Source: Lytechinus variegatus (taxonomy: Eukaryota > Echinodermata > Echinoidea > Temnopleuroida > Toxopneustidae). From it: a stretch of 64,000 nt of DNA. The notes beneath the pieces are model-generated. The model was given only the letters and a program-made list of their open reading frames with translations, was not told the origin of the DNA and ran no database searches. Each line of letters starts with the position of its first letter. Within the stretch, counting starts at the first letter, position 1. Position numbers and translations under genes: made by a program. Shown in pieces: positions 20,774 through 33,669 of this stretch. The stretch covers positions 16,119,736 to 16,183,735 of the forward strand of contig NC_054741.1 in NCBI RefSeq assembly GCF_018143015.1, given 5' to 3'.

Positions 20774-23700
20774 ACCCTCTTGAAAACTAACATGCACACC
20801 GAAATAAAGAGAAGGATATTAAATAATAACAAGCCGCTTTTATAAAGCCTTTCAGAGCCTCGTCGGAGCCTGGTTTCCCCGTGTAATAATTATGTATGTA
20901 CTTTTTTCACTCCCTGTGTCACATTCTGAAGTTAGATGTGAAGTTCAAAGTTAATCACTTTACTTCGGTGGAAGAACCTTTGAAATGGTTTCAAATGTTA
21001 TTCCAAATTCACTTTACTCTTTTCTTGAGTTATTTGAAAAAAAATATCATAGAATAGTTTTTAATAGCAAAGAATGTATGGTAAAAACATGTTCACAAAA
21101 AGAGAATGAGAGAAGTTTAAGAAGTTTTAACATCTTTTTTCGTGAAGGAGTAGACGATATCTGCTGTGGCAAACACTAACTCTTGGCAATCGGCCTGTCA
21201 ATCAATCTATTTACCATCGATTTATAAAATCAATCGCATTACATTTCAACCCTATAAAACATGGCAATCAAATGACGAAAGCAGTTGTCGGGCGAGAATC
21301 GCAGCGGAAATAAGAGCCCTCTCTTTGCGAATTAGAGCTCTTTCTCCATTTTGGAAAATTGTTCAAGACACCATCTATTGTGTATTTGCCAAATCCATTA
21401 AGGTCCAGGACTGGAGAAAAATAGAAACGTCCATGTTCCTTCGGTCCCGCCTATAGAGTTCCGTGTGTCAACACAGTGCCTTTCGCCAACGGACGAATGA
21501 CGTCTTCCGCACGGCGTTTTGGGCAGGAACGGTAAACACTTTTTGGCGTGAAAGCTTTTGCTCTATCAAGATCCCTCCTGCAAAAAAAAAGAGAATAAAA
21601 GAAAATGAGTCTGAATAGAGAGCTTAGATGATGGCGTGGACAAATTCATTCGCGCATATGCATAAAGAAAGAGCGAATGCATTTTCAATTCTTTATTTTC
21701 TCTTTTATATGGCTGTTGTCATATTTCAGATAATATTTCTATATTGAATCGAACGTGCGAAATGGGGAAAAATGAAATGTCATGAAAAGGCGATCGTGCT
21801 TCTCGAGATGCTAAAATAAAGAAGAGCCCAGTGGAGTGTAATACAATTACAGAAAAGGGGAGATTCCGTTGGGAAAGCTTTAAGTAATATTGTAACTGAG
21901 AATAAAGTAAATTTGCTTCTATTTCAAATTGAAATTCATTTTAATATTTAAGTTGTAGGTGATTTTCATCTAAAGCAGAATTGAAAGAAAAAATAAAATT
22001 TTAATATAAAGTTCAGTTTTTGTCGACAGATTCTGGTTTGGAAGAAAATTTCTCTAAGTGATTAAAAGATTTATGTACCACAAAAATGTAATAAATCACG
22101 CGGGAAGAAGATTTTTTCGAGGGGGAGGGGGTCAAAATTTTGCACAAGATTAAAAATGTAAAGTGCATACTGCCTCAAGTAACTTCTCTGTCTCGGCACA
22201 ATAATATTCAGAAAGGTGTTACTTCGGAAATATAATTACATACTACAAATCTTTCTGTAGATATACATAGACCTGTAATACTCAGAGAAAAAATAGGGGC
22301 ATGTATCAGTAATTAGTGTTGTAATCAAACTTACTACTAAGATTAAAAGCAAATTGATTTCCAACCGATATCGCGTTTGATTTCTCTTACTTGTTTTTAC
22401 TATGTTCATATCTTGATTAGACTCCGTTGGCGCTTCATAAGTCTCTTCTTATATACACGCAGGACTTAGCTTTATGAACAATATTATTATTCTTGTAAGA
22501 CAAGTGTAGAAGTTATCCCAATCAAAATATAGAAAATGTTGCCCCTACACATGTAAGATGTAGAGTAAATGTCCTAACAACATTACGCATCATCACATCC
22601 GACCACACCAGCCACTGTCAGCTAGTGCGATTATATATATTTTTAATGAAATTAAGAAGATCAAAACTGACATTGCTTGTCATTTTTAATTTAAATAATC
22701 GCATTTGAAAGCACATCTTTTAAACATCCATTAGTTATGTATAGGACCTATAGTCGACATTCCAATATAATTATATTCATATTAAAACAGACAATGATTC
22801 ACATTATCAATGTGGGATAAGTTTATTTGTCTTGAATTGCGAATAATATTGCATGTACCTTACAGAAAATAACCCTTTGGAGAAAGGTATATGGGATATA
22901 AAAGCGCGAAAGTATGCCAATAAAAAATTCTGATTTATTACTACATCATACCAATAATCATGGAAATTGAGGCTTATAGCAAGGCCTATATAGTGCTAGC
23001 CCTTAAATTAATGTTTAACAGTAGAAATGCTGTAATCGTTAGAAATAGAAATAAAACTAAAAAAATAAAGTTTTCGGTGATTTTTCTTGACAATTCTTCA
23101 CCGCATCTTCTGATTTTTTTTATGCACCTGTTTGAAATTATGTTAAAGAAAAGGTAAACCTAAAAGAGTAGCAAATGCTTTGCTCGTTTAATAAAGAGAA
23201 GTATTGGATATCATAGTCTGTGGTCATGATTTAGTATCGGAAAGAGGTGTAATGAGATACGGATGGCCACTGTTTCAACTCTGTACTAGGTTCATCTACA
23301 ACCGCAGGTGGTTTCACACAAGACATTATTTTGTTATTAATTTGATCACTCAAAATGTTAAGTGTTATATGGTACATGGTGTGCCCCCCCCCCCCCTCCT
23401 AAAAAGAACCCAAACCCAAAGCACCTAGAAAGAGGGTTGGGTAAGGATATAATGGTAGTGTGGACTCGTAAACTTCACGTATTTCACATTGAAAATGAGG
23501 ACACATAATCACAGTCAGAGCGAACCGAGGACGCCGTAGATCAGCAGTAACGGTTGCAAAATATGCTTTGCATATTAGGGGTTTAGAACCTTTAGTTAAA
23601 AACCAATCGATTCACATTATCATGTTGTCCTCAGTTGAAAAGTAAAATCTATAATGATCCTCGGTTAATTTTTCTCTGTTCATTCACATCCAATTTTTGC

Positions 23701-24268
23701 TGGGATAGGCTTGACCTTTCATTGTCAGAAAACTGTCACTCCTTTTGATTGTTGACTTGACATTCACAAATTTAGTGGCATATACGACGATCAGGTTTGC
23801 TGTCGTACAACCCTCGTTCACCGTTGACTTTCCTGTGTGTAATTTTATTGTGTGAACGCTTCCGTCACAATAGAGTAAAATAAATAGATGTGACACAAAT
23901 TGATGATCGCCCTACACGTGGTTGAAGCGCGTCTTCTATTAGCATTACGCTTACCCCGTTGGGAATTAGATGAACTGGAAAAGTCATTGCCAAGTCAATG
24001 CCGATTATTAACTTATGGGTATACTAAAAAATACAAAGCTGTATCGAGAAGGTCTGGGAAATTGATGTCACGAATGAGTCGATTCCCTTTGCTTTTGGCG
24101 CCATTCTCTGAGGTTTGTGAAATACGCAGAGCTGTGTGTAAATTAATGTGAACAACCGATCACTTTTTTGTTATGATTGGAAACATGATTCATTGAATCG
24201 TGCTTGATTAAATGTGTTCTTACAATGCAGGAGAGGTTTTAAATGACGCTTTGACACAGAAGTATGTA

Positions 24269-24508
24269 CACTGTAAAAACTGCGGTGTTAAAACTGACAC
24301 CAAACTGGTGTTAATAGAGGACCACACCCTGAGGTGTTAAAATAACACCCTAGAGATTGAACATAACACCAAAGAGTGTAAATTTAACAACCATAGGTGT
24401 TGTAATAACACCTATAGGTGTAAAACTAGCACCACCAATTTAACACCGGTGTAAAAGAACTGGTGTGGTCCTCTATGTACACCGTTTAACACCACGGTTT
24501 TTGCTGTG
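24269..24508. mobile_element. GTGTTA-rich MITE, copy 1 (240 bp)
   Basis: TA flanks both ends (24267-24268 and 24509-24510). Terminal inverted repeats are CACTGTAAAAACTGCGGTG and CACAGCAAAAACCGTGGTG. The interior is dense in TAACACC/GGTGTTA words in both orientations, so the strand can fold on itself in many ways. A second copy at 57435-57673 differs by only about ten positions by eye. No coding capacity; TA duplication fits a Tc1/mariner-type mover. Confidence 0.93.
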
Positions 24509-24510
24509 TA

Positions 24511-25251
24511 TTATAACTTGTCCTTAATGTACGTCGGCCTATGTATAATTGTGACTTCCATCCCACCCTTCCCACTTCCTTTATCCTATTCCCAATATCT
24601 CTCTATATGCTTAGACATGTTCAAAAGTTTGAATCACCAAAGTATTGATTCTAAGTAATCAGGCTGGAATACGATCCGAAATTTCGGTTATTCGTATTTT
24701 CTCAGTTTCATTTACTTTTCAGGTAATTACCAGTTTCAGCTATTCTGAAATTTCAAATTTCTCATGCGTAATCATCCATACGTTTTTCTTTACTCATTTC
24801 TTTCCCTGGGAAAAACCGAGACAATAGTATGCAAATGGTGAAAACCTTCATATACAAACAAAGAAATACGAACGCTTAATATTGACGAACATATTATGTG
24901 ACATACTCTCTGTCAGCATCCTAGCTTGGGATGATTCTTTCTCAGTTTCATTTCATTTTGGTAACGTTATAGAGCCTAATTCTTCTTCACAAATCACAAT
25001 CATGCTGTATTTAATGATCAATATGACGAAACTCTCCATATCATTTAAGAAACACCTGAGCGCTTATTAACTTATGAACTTTAAAGTGAAATCACGGCAC
25101 TGCTAACATCGGAGAAAGAAATATTCACAGAATTGAACAAAACTTGCACAGATTGATTAAAATCATCAATAAATGATATCTGCCAAACTATTTTTCGGGT
25201 TGACGATCAGAAATAAATACTTGAAAATTCCCGTTCGTTTAGAGCGTGGAC
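24511..25251. other. AT-rich stretch, nothing recognised
   Basis: Two short similar patches (TTCTCAGTTTCATTTNNTTTT near 24699 and 24939) may be a weak direct repeat. No gene was found. Confidence 0.5.
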
Positions 25252-25258
25252 TCAAATG

Positions 25259-25871
25259 AGAGCGAAGTTGGCTCAGTCGGTAAAGTGTCTGCCCATCGAA
25301 CCAAGATCGTGGGTTCGAGTCCACCCCGGGCGGATGACTGAAGCCAGTGCGTTGTGTGTAAACGTCTCTCCCCTGTTTCATAGATGCAGGCTATACTCTA
25401 AAAAATGAAGTGCTAATTCAGCTCTTAAAGAGCGTGTATAGTGACTGCACTTCGGAGTGGTGATTTGTCTAGTTCAAATTTGAACGAGAAAAATCAGCAC
25501 TCCGAAGTGCAGTCACTATACACGCTCTTTAAGAGCTGAATTAGCACTTCATTTTTTAGAGTGTATACAGTGGAAAACACTACGTCCCTCGGATAGGATG
25601 TTAAATGGAGGCCTCGTGTACAGGAGAATCACCACCTTTGCACGTTAAGAACCCACTGCACTATTAGAATAATTTATGTAGGGGGAAACCCCGGGGTAGT
25701 GGTCCACCTGCATTCCCCCAACCAGTTATATCGGGAGGAGAGACATGCGGGTCACAGTTCTGCGCGCGCGCCCTTCTTGGCGACCCAGATTGGCTGGCTC
25801 CTCCAAAAATGCCCCTGTCAAAGAATGTCTTTGACAGATACATGGCGCTATACAAATGCTGTTCATCATCA
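25259..25871 (+). mobile_element. tRNA-derived SINE with a nested MITE
   Basis: The head is tRNA-like, with an A box TTGGCTCAGTCGG at about 25268-25280 and a B box GGTTCGAGTCC at about 25312-25322, the internal RNA polymerase III promoter. The body ends with a LINE-like tail ATGGCGCTATACAAATGCTG and a short ATC repeat. TCAAATG occurs on both sides (25252-25258 and 25872-25878), a probable target-site duplication. A MITE (25396-25563) splits the body; without it the SINE is about 445 bp. The same tail appears inverted at 19236-19273. Confidence 0.88.
25396..25563. mobile_element. MITE, near-perfect palindrome, nested in the SINE
   Basis: The left arm begins CTCTAAAAAATGAAGTGCTA and continues for about 68 bases. 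The right arm is its near-perfect inverse, ending ATTTTTTAGAGTG. TA lies next to both ends (25394-25395, 25564-25565). The central loop holds TTCAAATTTGAA. It shares its right-arm sequence with the element at 9168-9285. High arm identity suggests recent insertion or arm conversion. Confidence 0.92.
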
Positions 25872-25878
25872 TCAAATG

Positions 25879-27556
25879 TTGTTTCCTTTCTTATTAGCTA
25901 TAGCACGAAAATCACGTGGTAATGAAATTAATATAATTTCAAACAAGCCTGATTCGGAAGGTTCATTATTCAGGAGGATCTAATATTCAGGTGCAGTCCC
26001 ATGAGGGGGGGGCTTAAGCTTCCCCCCCCCCCGAAAAAAAAATCGCCCAAGGCTAAAATTGTTTTTACAACAAAGAATATGAATGACATGTATTCAATAA
26101 ACCATGTTAACAACATTTATCACAATGTTTTTTTTAAAGATGAAGAAATATAATGACGATGGTAATGTATGTTTCAATGATTATACATTATGAACGACAG
26201 TTATAATCGTCAAAAATTAATATGCCACTAAGCTATAATTCTTTGAATGCATGAAGATGACGAATTTTGTAATAGAGGTCAATAAATGGTGATATTAGAA
26301 TTTGAACTATATGTGTAACTGCTAAGCAAACAGTGACCCTTAATTCTCAAAAGGACAGGGCAAATCTCTCGAGAAATCTCTAGTAAATAGTAAAAATGCA
26401 AATTCTAGCATTGTACAGAGACTGAGCATTAAAGCTATGCATATAAATTGCTACTTTATATTTGGAAAGGATATATTTCATTCTCTATCTTTAAATGGTA
26501 TATCTATTTTTACTATTATTTCATTTCATATTGGGACCCGAATGAGATTCTTTCCTTCAAATGACAAGTTGTTATATGCAAATTAAAGAAAATGATGAAT
26601 TACGTATTTAAATACAAATTAAAAGAGCCTAGAGCTTCAGTTTGAAATTTAAAAAAAGAGAGCACAATAAAACGCTTTGTCTCTTAAACCATAGTTTTGT
26701 AGCATAAGACATTTTATTATTTTTAAACAGGGGAAAGATGTATTATCATTTCATGTAAGACGCGATGGTATAAATTTATGGCAAATCAGATGTCATTTCT
26801 GTTCTATTATAGTCCATTATTACTCACACTATGAAATTGACGATGGCTTTTGAAATGATTTATCCCCCTTTCCACGAAAGTGACCTTGTGATGTTTATTT
26901 GCTGAACATAAAATGAAATGCGCGATGAAAGTTAAACCTAAATTCTTGTTTTCTTATATTTAAGTCGATGCAATACTATTCAATAAATTTGAAAAATAGA
27001 ATTTAATTTTTCAGAGTTTTGCCGTAAAAATGACGCTTCTATATGGTATATAGGAAGTCATTTTGCGGATCAACCGCTGAGGAGAAAATTGACCATGAAA
27101 CTACGTCACTAAAGACGACGTTAGCGTGGCTTAGCTCTCAAGAGAGTCGTGTTATATGAACACATCTTTCTAATGCTTCCTTCTTTTATTTCAAGAAAGT
27201 GATTCTTGCCAGATTCCAAAAGGGAAAATTCCAAAATCCTAAAGAGAAAATGCAAGACAGGGAGATTGAATTTCTTTCCAAGAAAGCTTTAGAATTAAGT
27301 ACAATAAATCGCAAAAACGAGAATAACAACTAAACTTGAATCCCCGGTGTGTTATATACAGAAAGACATTAATCTCCGGACTATCCATGCCGGATACAAT
27401 CCATAAAACCATTATTATGAAACAAAATGAAAACTTTTTTTCTTCAATATACATAGGGAGGGGGATTACTTCTCTTTTCTTATATCAATTAATGCGGTTT
27501 ATTTCTAAATCCATGTTGTCTCCTAATCAGGTCTGATTATCATTCAACTCATGAAC
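25879..27556. other. AT-rich stretch, nothing recognised
   Basis: G and C homopolymers lie near 26006-26033. No frame with coding character, RNA gene or inverted-repeat element was seen. Confidence 0.55.
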
Positions 27557-28044
27557 CCTAAAAGGACTGGGGGCATGGTGGCCCACCCCCTCCCCTCAAC
27601 ACTTCGCGAGATTTCCGAAACGCAGAAAGATAGCGCCGCGAAATTTTATGACCTTTTTTTTAAGTCACGCGCAACTTTTGAAACCCAATTTGCGACATAT
27701 ACGGGTATAGCATTGCGACGTCACGGAACTTTTTACGAGACAATGTCATGCCGAAAATTACTAATTTTTATACTTTGTATACAAAGTCTATGGGAGATGA
27801 AATTCATAAAACGGTGATCGTTTTTCATTCTAATCGGTCTGCTTAATTTGCATATTTTATTAATAATAAATAGCAACTAATTATTTTCAGAATTTGTTTG
27901 CACAATGGCTTGTAGTTTATGTGGTAAAGAATGTGCGTGCCGTGCCAAATTTCGGCACGATCACGCAAACGGTGGCCGAGATGGGGGCCATCATGCCCCC
28001 CCCCCCCCGTCCTCAGTACATCTCAAATAGACCAGTCCTTTAGG
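27557..28044. mobile_element. possible MITE with CCTAAAAGGACTGG ends
   Basis: CCTAAAAGGACTGG (27557-27570) is inverted as CCAGTCCTTTAGG at 28032-28044. Just inside, GGGGGCATGGTGGCCC pairs with GGGGGCCATCATGCCCCC. A direct duplication was not identified. The interior is non-coding. Confidence 0.5.
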
Positions 28045-30378
28045 ATCAACTATTTCGTATAATTTCAAATTGGGCTATACCCATTTTGTTTGATATCCGT
28101 TTAATATAATTTGAATATATATGATTTTTTATGTATTTAAATCTAATTTTGTTGGGAAAAAAGACACATTCATTTCGACAAGAATATTCTATTTTAAAAC
28201 GTAAATTAAATTTGAAGATAATGGAATGTGGCTAACAAATTTCCGCATATATACATGTAGGTGGTGTGAATAAATAGGAGATACAATGAAATAACGTGTA
28301 GTTGTGGAGGTGGAATGTAGCCGACATATAAGTTTAAATCTTTATGGTGTCCCGCAGTGGTTACCATTTCAGGATGTGGTAACCTTTTTATTTCTCGTCT
28401 GTTGAGACTGATTTGGGGCGTCTCGTATAATTCCTTCCGCATGCCTTCATAAGAAAAACGTCATTCCAATCCTCTTCCCCTCTTTCATCAACTTAAAGAA
28501 AAAGAAGTATCGATACACCACGACTAAACCCACATCAATAAAAATGGTCCAAAATCCAATGCTGATTTGATGTTAGCTATTTTTGCAGATACAAAGAGCT
28601 TAAGAGGTTTTTCTTTTGTTTTTACGATAGCTTATTCTCTTCTCCACTCTTTATTTCATCTATACTTCATTCTTTATTGTACCTATTGGTACACCAAAGT
28701 AGGTGCAATAAACTGCAGTGCGCGAAAAATCTTTATAAGAATGAAGCCGGAAGTAAATCTCAAAATAAGTCAGTAGCGTTAATTTTCGTCCTCTTTTTAC
28801 ATCATCATAAGCATCAGCAGCAGCATCACCCTCGTCATCATCATCTACATCGAAATCAACATCATTCTGATTCATCCGCCTCTTTTGATATTGGATGAAT
28901 TATAAGGTTGATCGTAGTCATCGTCTCCATCATGAGTGTCATCATCTTCCCAATGATTGTCAGTATCATTCATCGTACTAGATTAGTTCTTTTTACCACG
29001 ATACGATCTCTGCCAACTCCCTCCTCTCCTTCAACATGTCCAGTTATTATAGTTAGCAACAGGCAACCATTTAATCCTTATCCCTTTAATCCTCTTTTCG
29101 TCGCTTTTTGTAAAGATGCCCGAGCATCATCCACTATCTTTTCTCCTTATCTTGAAACCATTGCCATTTTGTTCATGAAAAAAAAACAGTCAGCACTATT
29201 CTCACTTAATAAGATTCAGATTTATTTCCAACAGAAATAGGAAATATACAAATCATTTTCATACATTTTAACAAATATTTACAATACATTAATGATAATC
29301 ATGATAAATTAACATATGAAAAAAATACAAAATATTTTATAGAAAAAATTATAATACTTTGGAAAGAAAAGTATCTGTGGAAATAAAAACCATCCTGTGC
29401 GGCCGAATTTTGAAATTTAACGAACGTTACAAAAAAGGTCATAATGGACGATTATAAACTTCTTTTCAAGTAATAGGAAAACGCGAAATGTTTCGCAGAA
29501 AGATAAAAATGGATCTTCATCCTCCATTAAGCGATGCATGAAGTAATCCTTGTATCATTCCTTTGTCGAAAACGTCAAATTCGAATCCGTTTCCGAGTAC
29601 ATGAATGTGATGATTGCAATATCTCTGATTTCGGATATCAATCATATATATCCTCGTTTCTCTCTGATGAATATAAACTAGTTTCTCGAAACTAGATCAG
29701 GCTCTGGGCCTCTGCAATAGCTGACGAGAAGATATAATCCCTGGATGTATCCAAATGACAGATATTATACGCTTCTTGACAAATATCTCCCTTCGGATAT
29801 CATTCTAGATGTAATATTTCTCATCAAGCATATTATAAAAGCATGAATATTATTCTTCTGATTTTAATTATTTGTCATTTATACGCGATATTTCGACTTT
29901 TGAGTTGGTTTTGCTTAAAGGCATGATCAGACACTATTTAGGTCTGCATAGATTTCGAAATCAACGAATTGATCAATACAATCATTATTTGCTATTTATT
30001 GTTATTCACTTGGATGATATCTCTAACAAGCTAAAAAATATTATCAACATAGAAGAAAAATAATAGTGCAATTTACAAGAGGACATCGGCTAAAATACCC
30101 CCATCAAACTCCAACGCCAGTCTTGATATTAAAGTTTGACAAAAATAATCATAACATTAGCAAATCTGATTTTCGATCGATAACGTTATCAACATGAATA
30201 TCAAAAGCACCTGCACATGCAATATGGAGTATGAATAAGACGGCGACTTGTTCTCCTTCAATTATGATAATTTTCATTGCATGTTATTCATTTTCATTGT
30301 GTCTGGATCTCCGTCATGAAACTGAAAAAAAAATCAAAATGGATAGGAAGTGGATAATCATTTTAAGGGGTGGGGACA
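28045..30378. other. non-coding stretch, nothing firm
   Basis: CAT/ATC-rich low-complexity sequence lies at about 28800-28960 and AT-rich sequence at 29210-29360. A sequence at 29217-29240 (TTTATTTCCAACAG) could be an inverted LINE tail, but there is no coding support. Confidence 0.5.
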
Positions 30379-30380
30379 TA

Positions 30381-30662
30381 CACTGTTAGAAAAATTATCC
30401 TTGAAATAAAAGAAGTTCCTGCAGCAGAGTCTCGAGATCACCTGTAATCTTACCAGATTGCGTAATCCTATGAGGAAATTGGTATTTGGTGTATGGAATC
30501 TTGCAAATTTCCTTGAATAAAACACCCTTTTCCCCTTTTTAAACAGACCTGTTCTGTTAAATTGCAGAGAAAAAGATCCCGTTTTATGAATTTGCAGAAT
30601 GATTCTGTTATTGCTTTCTGCAAAATCTTCTTTTTCTGTAAAATCACGGCTTTTTAACAGTG
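30381..30662. mobile_element. MITE, 282 bp, TA target duplication
   Basis: TA flanks both ends (30379-30380 and 30663-30664). Terminal inverted repeats are CACTGTTAGAAAAATTA and CACTGTTAAAAAGCCGTG. The interior includes repeated words such as TTTCTGCAAAAT and TTCTGTAAAA but no protein. The ends fit the CACTGTAAAAA group found elsewhere in the window. Confidence 0.82.
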
Positions 30663-30664
30663 TA

Positions 30665-32527
30665 TAGAGAGATATAACTGAACAAATAAATACATAAGAT
30701 AAATGGCTTGAAAGAGAACCTGATGGAGTGAAAATTGAATGAATGATAATTGGCAATGTCAGATAGAATGGGGAAAGTGGTTATGTAACTTTAATGATTT
30801 CATATCGATTTACTTTCTGGGTATATCTTTATTGGCTCGTCTAACTATCTAAATCCATGCCTATTTCATTTTACTTAATATCTATGCATCTATCTAAAAA
30901 ATACTATTTATCTCTAGATTTTATACGAGTACATATTTTCTAAAATCTTGTATTTAAATCTATACGTTCGTATCGTGTTCATGTATCTATGCTTTTGTGC
31001 ATTCGAATAGGTTTTTTTAACAAAACACTTATCTGTATGATGTTCTTACATGTACATCTATTCGTCAATATCTTTCTTGCAGTGGATTATGTTTGTTAAC
31101 ATTCTTAGAAGAAAATCATACACAATCTAACCCTGACGTATTTATCTAAATCTAATTCAATTTCCAGCGCGATGATACAACCATTAACCGATAAAAATAC
31201 AAAAATACATATTTTCAGAACTAAAATATCATGATAAAGCAATAGTTACACGCTCCGTATTCGACTTCCCTTTCTCCACTTATCAAATCATTTTTACTCT
31301 TTCATTAAAACTCTCGTATACTAGAAGCAGAAGGCTGGAATTAAACACGTACAGTGTTTTGCTCATTTTTTTCATCTTTATATAATTATCTACTGTACTG
31401 TATATATATTTTTTTTCTTTTTCCTCGTGTTTTTACGCTTTCTTTCATTTCAATTCCAGCGGGAGTCTTCCAGAAAGTCACACGTCGCGGTTTAATGTGG
31501 CGTGATTATTGTTACAATAAAACGCCAATGAATGTCTCCTTTTTGCTTTAGGTTTGCTTTTAAAGTGCTGCTCGCTCTTTATTCAGTGGTTGGCGGTTTT
31601 AATATCCACGCTCCAGGTTGTTGTTTTTTTCTACTCCCACCACGATGATAAGCACTCGCAATACATATACGGATTTTTTTTTTGACTGGAAGCGATTTCA
31701 TCACTTTTGTTACCGACACCCATTGTGTATTCTGCGATAAGACTGATTGACGTCATAATGCCAATTTTGAATCTTGCTTTATGATATTTCAGGAGTGATA
31801 TTTTGATCTTGCAATTTCACATCATTTGGATGATTCCGCAGCAACTTCTGCGCCGCTCAATGTCTTTTCTGTAACAGTTCAAGTTATTTACTCGTTTGGT
31901 ATATTTTAAAACCTCCTCTCACGCAGCTCCCCCTTCTCACCTCTAACCCCCCCCCCCTCCCCGTTCTCTTTTTCTATCTCTCTCATTCCCTCTTTCCTCT
32001 CCTTTGTGTATCTCTTCTTTGATTTTATTAGATCAACATTACACATTTACATGATTGGAATCATTGGAACGATTCAAAATATCAATGAATATAGTTCGAT
32101 CATCTCCTCCTAACCAGAGATAAATTATCAACCACTCTGCCTGGTCTTTAAAACTGAAATTAAAACTTCATTTCAACCAAGCTTTATTTACTTTTAACTG
32201 AAGTTGCTTCCTAAGTAAAATGGATGCTGATGCTACTTCTGCCGTGAACGACTGGTTGCCCTGACAACCATGGATAACAATAAATCTCGAAAGTCCATGT
32301 CTGTAAAGCCTTTCCCCAGGCACAAGCATGTCGTAAGAAGCTGCGAAATTAAAGGGGATTTATCGTTACCTTCGGATATGTTATCGACTGTGACAAAATC
32401 TACAGGGAGGAGAATAGAACGTCAGATTTGGATTAGTGAAACAAATTATTTATTCATGGAATACTTTATGTCGTCGGTTTGATGGGTTTGCTCAAGGACA
32501 GAATGGCAGATAGGCCGGGCATATATA
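30665..32527. other. non-coding stretch, nothing firm
   Basis: A potential acceptor-bounded frame follows TTCCAG at 31459 (GVFQKVTRRGLMWRDYC...), but it has no recognisable motif. C/T-rich runs lie at 31945-32000. An X-box-like site is listed separately. Confidence 0.45.
32255..32268. promoter_or_regulatory. X-box-like inverted half-sites
   Basis: GTTGCCCTGACAAC has two inverted RFX-type half-sites separated by two bases, with CT instead of the usual AT. Sequence match only. Confidence 0.25.
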
Positions 32528-32735
32528 CAGGGGCGGATCTAGAAATAAACAGAGGAGCGTTCACCAATTTTCATCTGACAAGTTGTTAGATCTGACAGCT
32601 TTCTATGATTTTAATTGGCTGAGAAGCACTGTTCCTATGGTTACTGTCGGATAAAACGGGACTTGTCGGTTAAAACGTCCGACAAGTCGGTTAAAACGTC
32701 CGACAAGTCCTTTCATGAAACGCCTCTCAGAGGGG
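32528..32735. mobile_element. composite of a hAT-like end and a CGTTTCATGAAAGGAC-type MITE
   Basis: CAGGGGCGGATCTAG at 32528 matches the left end of the hAT-like MITEs at 37589, 47294 and 56744. It is followed by a different element with ATTTTCATCTGACAAGTT at its left, TGATTTTAATTGGCTGAGA in the middle, and repeated GTCGGTTAAAACGTCCGACAAG ending TTTCATGAAACGCCTC on the right. Neither has clear duplications, so the boundaries are approximate. Confidence 0.55.
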
Positions 32736-32922
32736 AAATTAAAAATGAAATAATTACCAACAAGTAAAAGAAAACTTTATCTACTTACGCAGAGCATTTC
32801 CATTGTTAAAGATATTTTGTTTTTAAAAAAATACGCAAAATAAATTGTTTTTATTAAAGTATATAGTTATATACGTCTACGCATTTCATTATTGTAGGCC
32901 CTATTTACCAGTAAAAACTCGT

Positions 32923-33213
32923 AGACCTGTATTCTGAACTTGCTCCATGGTCTAAAGTTTTACTTTACTGTGGGTAGCCAAATGCGCTATCAATCTCCAT
33001 CACTATGATCAATTTATAATCACATTCATCAATTAAAATCATTAAAAGCTGGCTTAAGATGATAAATAATTATTTTCGCTATTAAAACATTGGGATAGAT
33101 ACCAGTAGAACAAAGGAAGCATTAGAGTGTAAATAAAGTCTTGACATTTTACGCTTCCCATAATTTTATTCCAGACGTAGACCATGGTTAATCTAGGGTT
33201 CAGAATGCGGGCC
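32923..33213. mobile_element. MITE with GRCCYGTATTCTGAA ends
   Basis: The left end is AGACCTGTATTCTGAACTTG followed by CCATGGTCTAAAG. The right end is inverted (CTTTATT...ACCATGGTTAATCTAGGGTTC, then CAGAATGCGGGCC). The ends match those of 11936-12187. The internal layout is similar (an AGCCAA block near the left arm) but otherwise diverged. Non-coding. Confidence 0.7.
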
Positions 33214-33634
33214 ATTGTGTGTTCTTAAAGCCAAAGCCCTCCTCCAACCCAACCCGATCCCCAGAGAAATCGCCCAAACCTATGTAAAGGTGTCAATGTG
33301 AACACCTAGGTTAATCAGGGGGGGCTACAAATTTCTCTCTGTGCGCGCGCTACTGAAAATTAATATTCCCAAAATTGAAAATGATGGCAGGTGTTAACCG
33401 AAACTCGTGGCGATAATTCATCCGGACTCGAGTTACAATGGTAACTAGGTGAAATAAGTGGACATGAATGTGTGATTACTCGCGCCCGCGCTCACGGAAA
33501 AATTTGTCACTGCGCGAACACCGTCGGTGAAAGGGCAAAATTGGTAACAGAAGATTGACTTAAATTAAGGGGGGGGGGGCAGAAATGACGCGAGGAGAAG
33601 AGGTTAGAGATAATGGCATAACGTTTCAGTCATG

Positions 33635-33669
<35 letters not shown>

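Larger units (their letters stand above)
19681..24266. other. long non-coding stretch with simple repeats
   Basis: It contains short GT-rich tracts (19838-19865, 20307-20329) and a C/CT/CA compound microsatellite. Short frames at 21166-21456 and 23900-24151 show no recognised motif. CRE-like TGACGT lies near 21498. No gene, RNA or transposon could be supported in the rest. Confidence 0.5.

Noticed and set aside
10251-24101. TTTGGCGC words (10251, 18696, 24094) as E2F sites
   Set aside because: Three occurrences of an 8-base word on two strands of 64 kb are close to chance, and no promoter context is visible.
23900-24151. 83-residue frame MMIALHVVEARLLLALRLP...
   Set aside because: Codon use is at background level, no domain or splice support is visible, and lengths like this are expected by chance.
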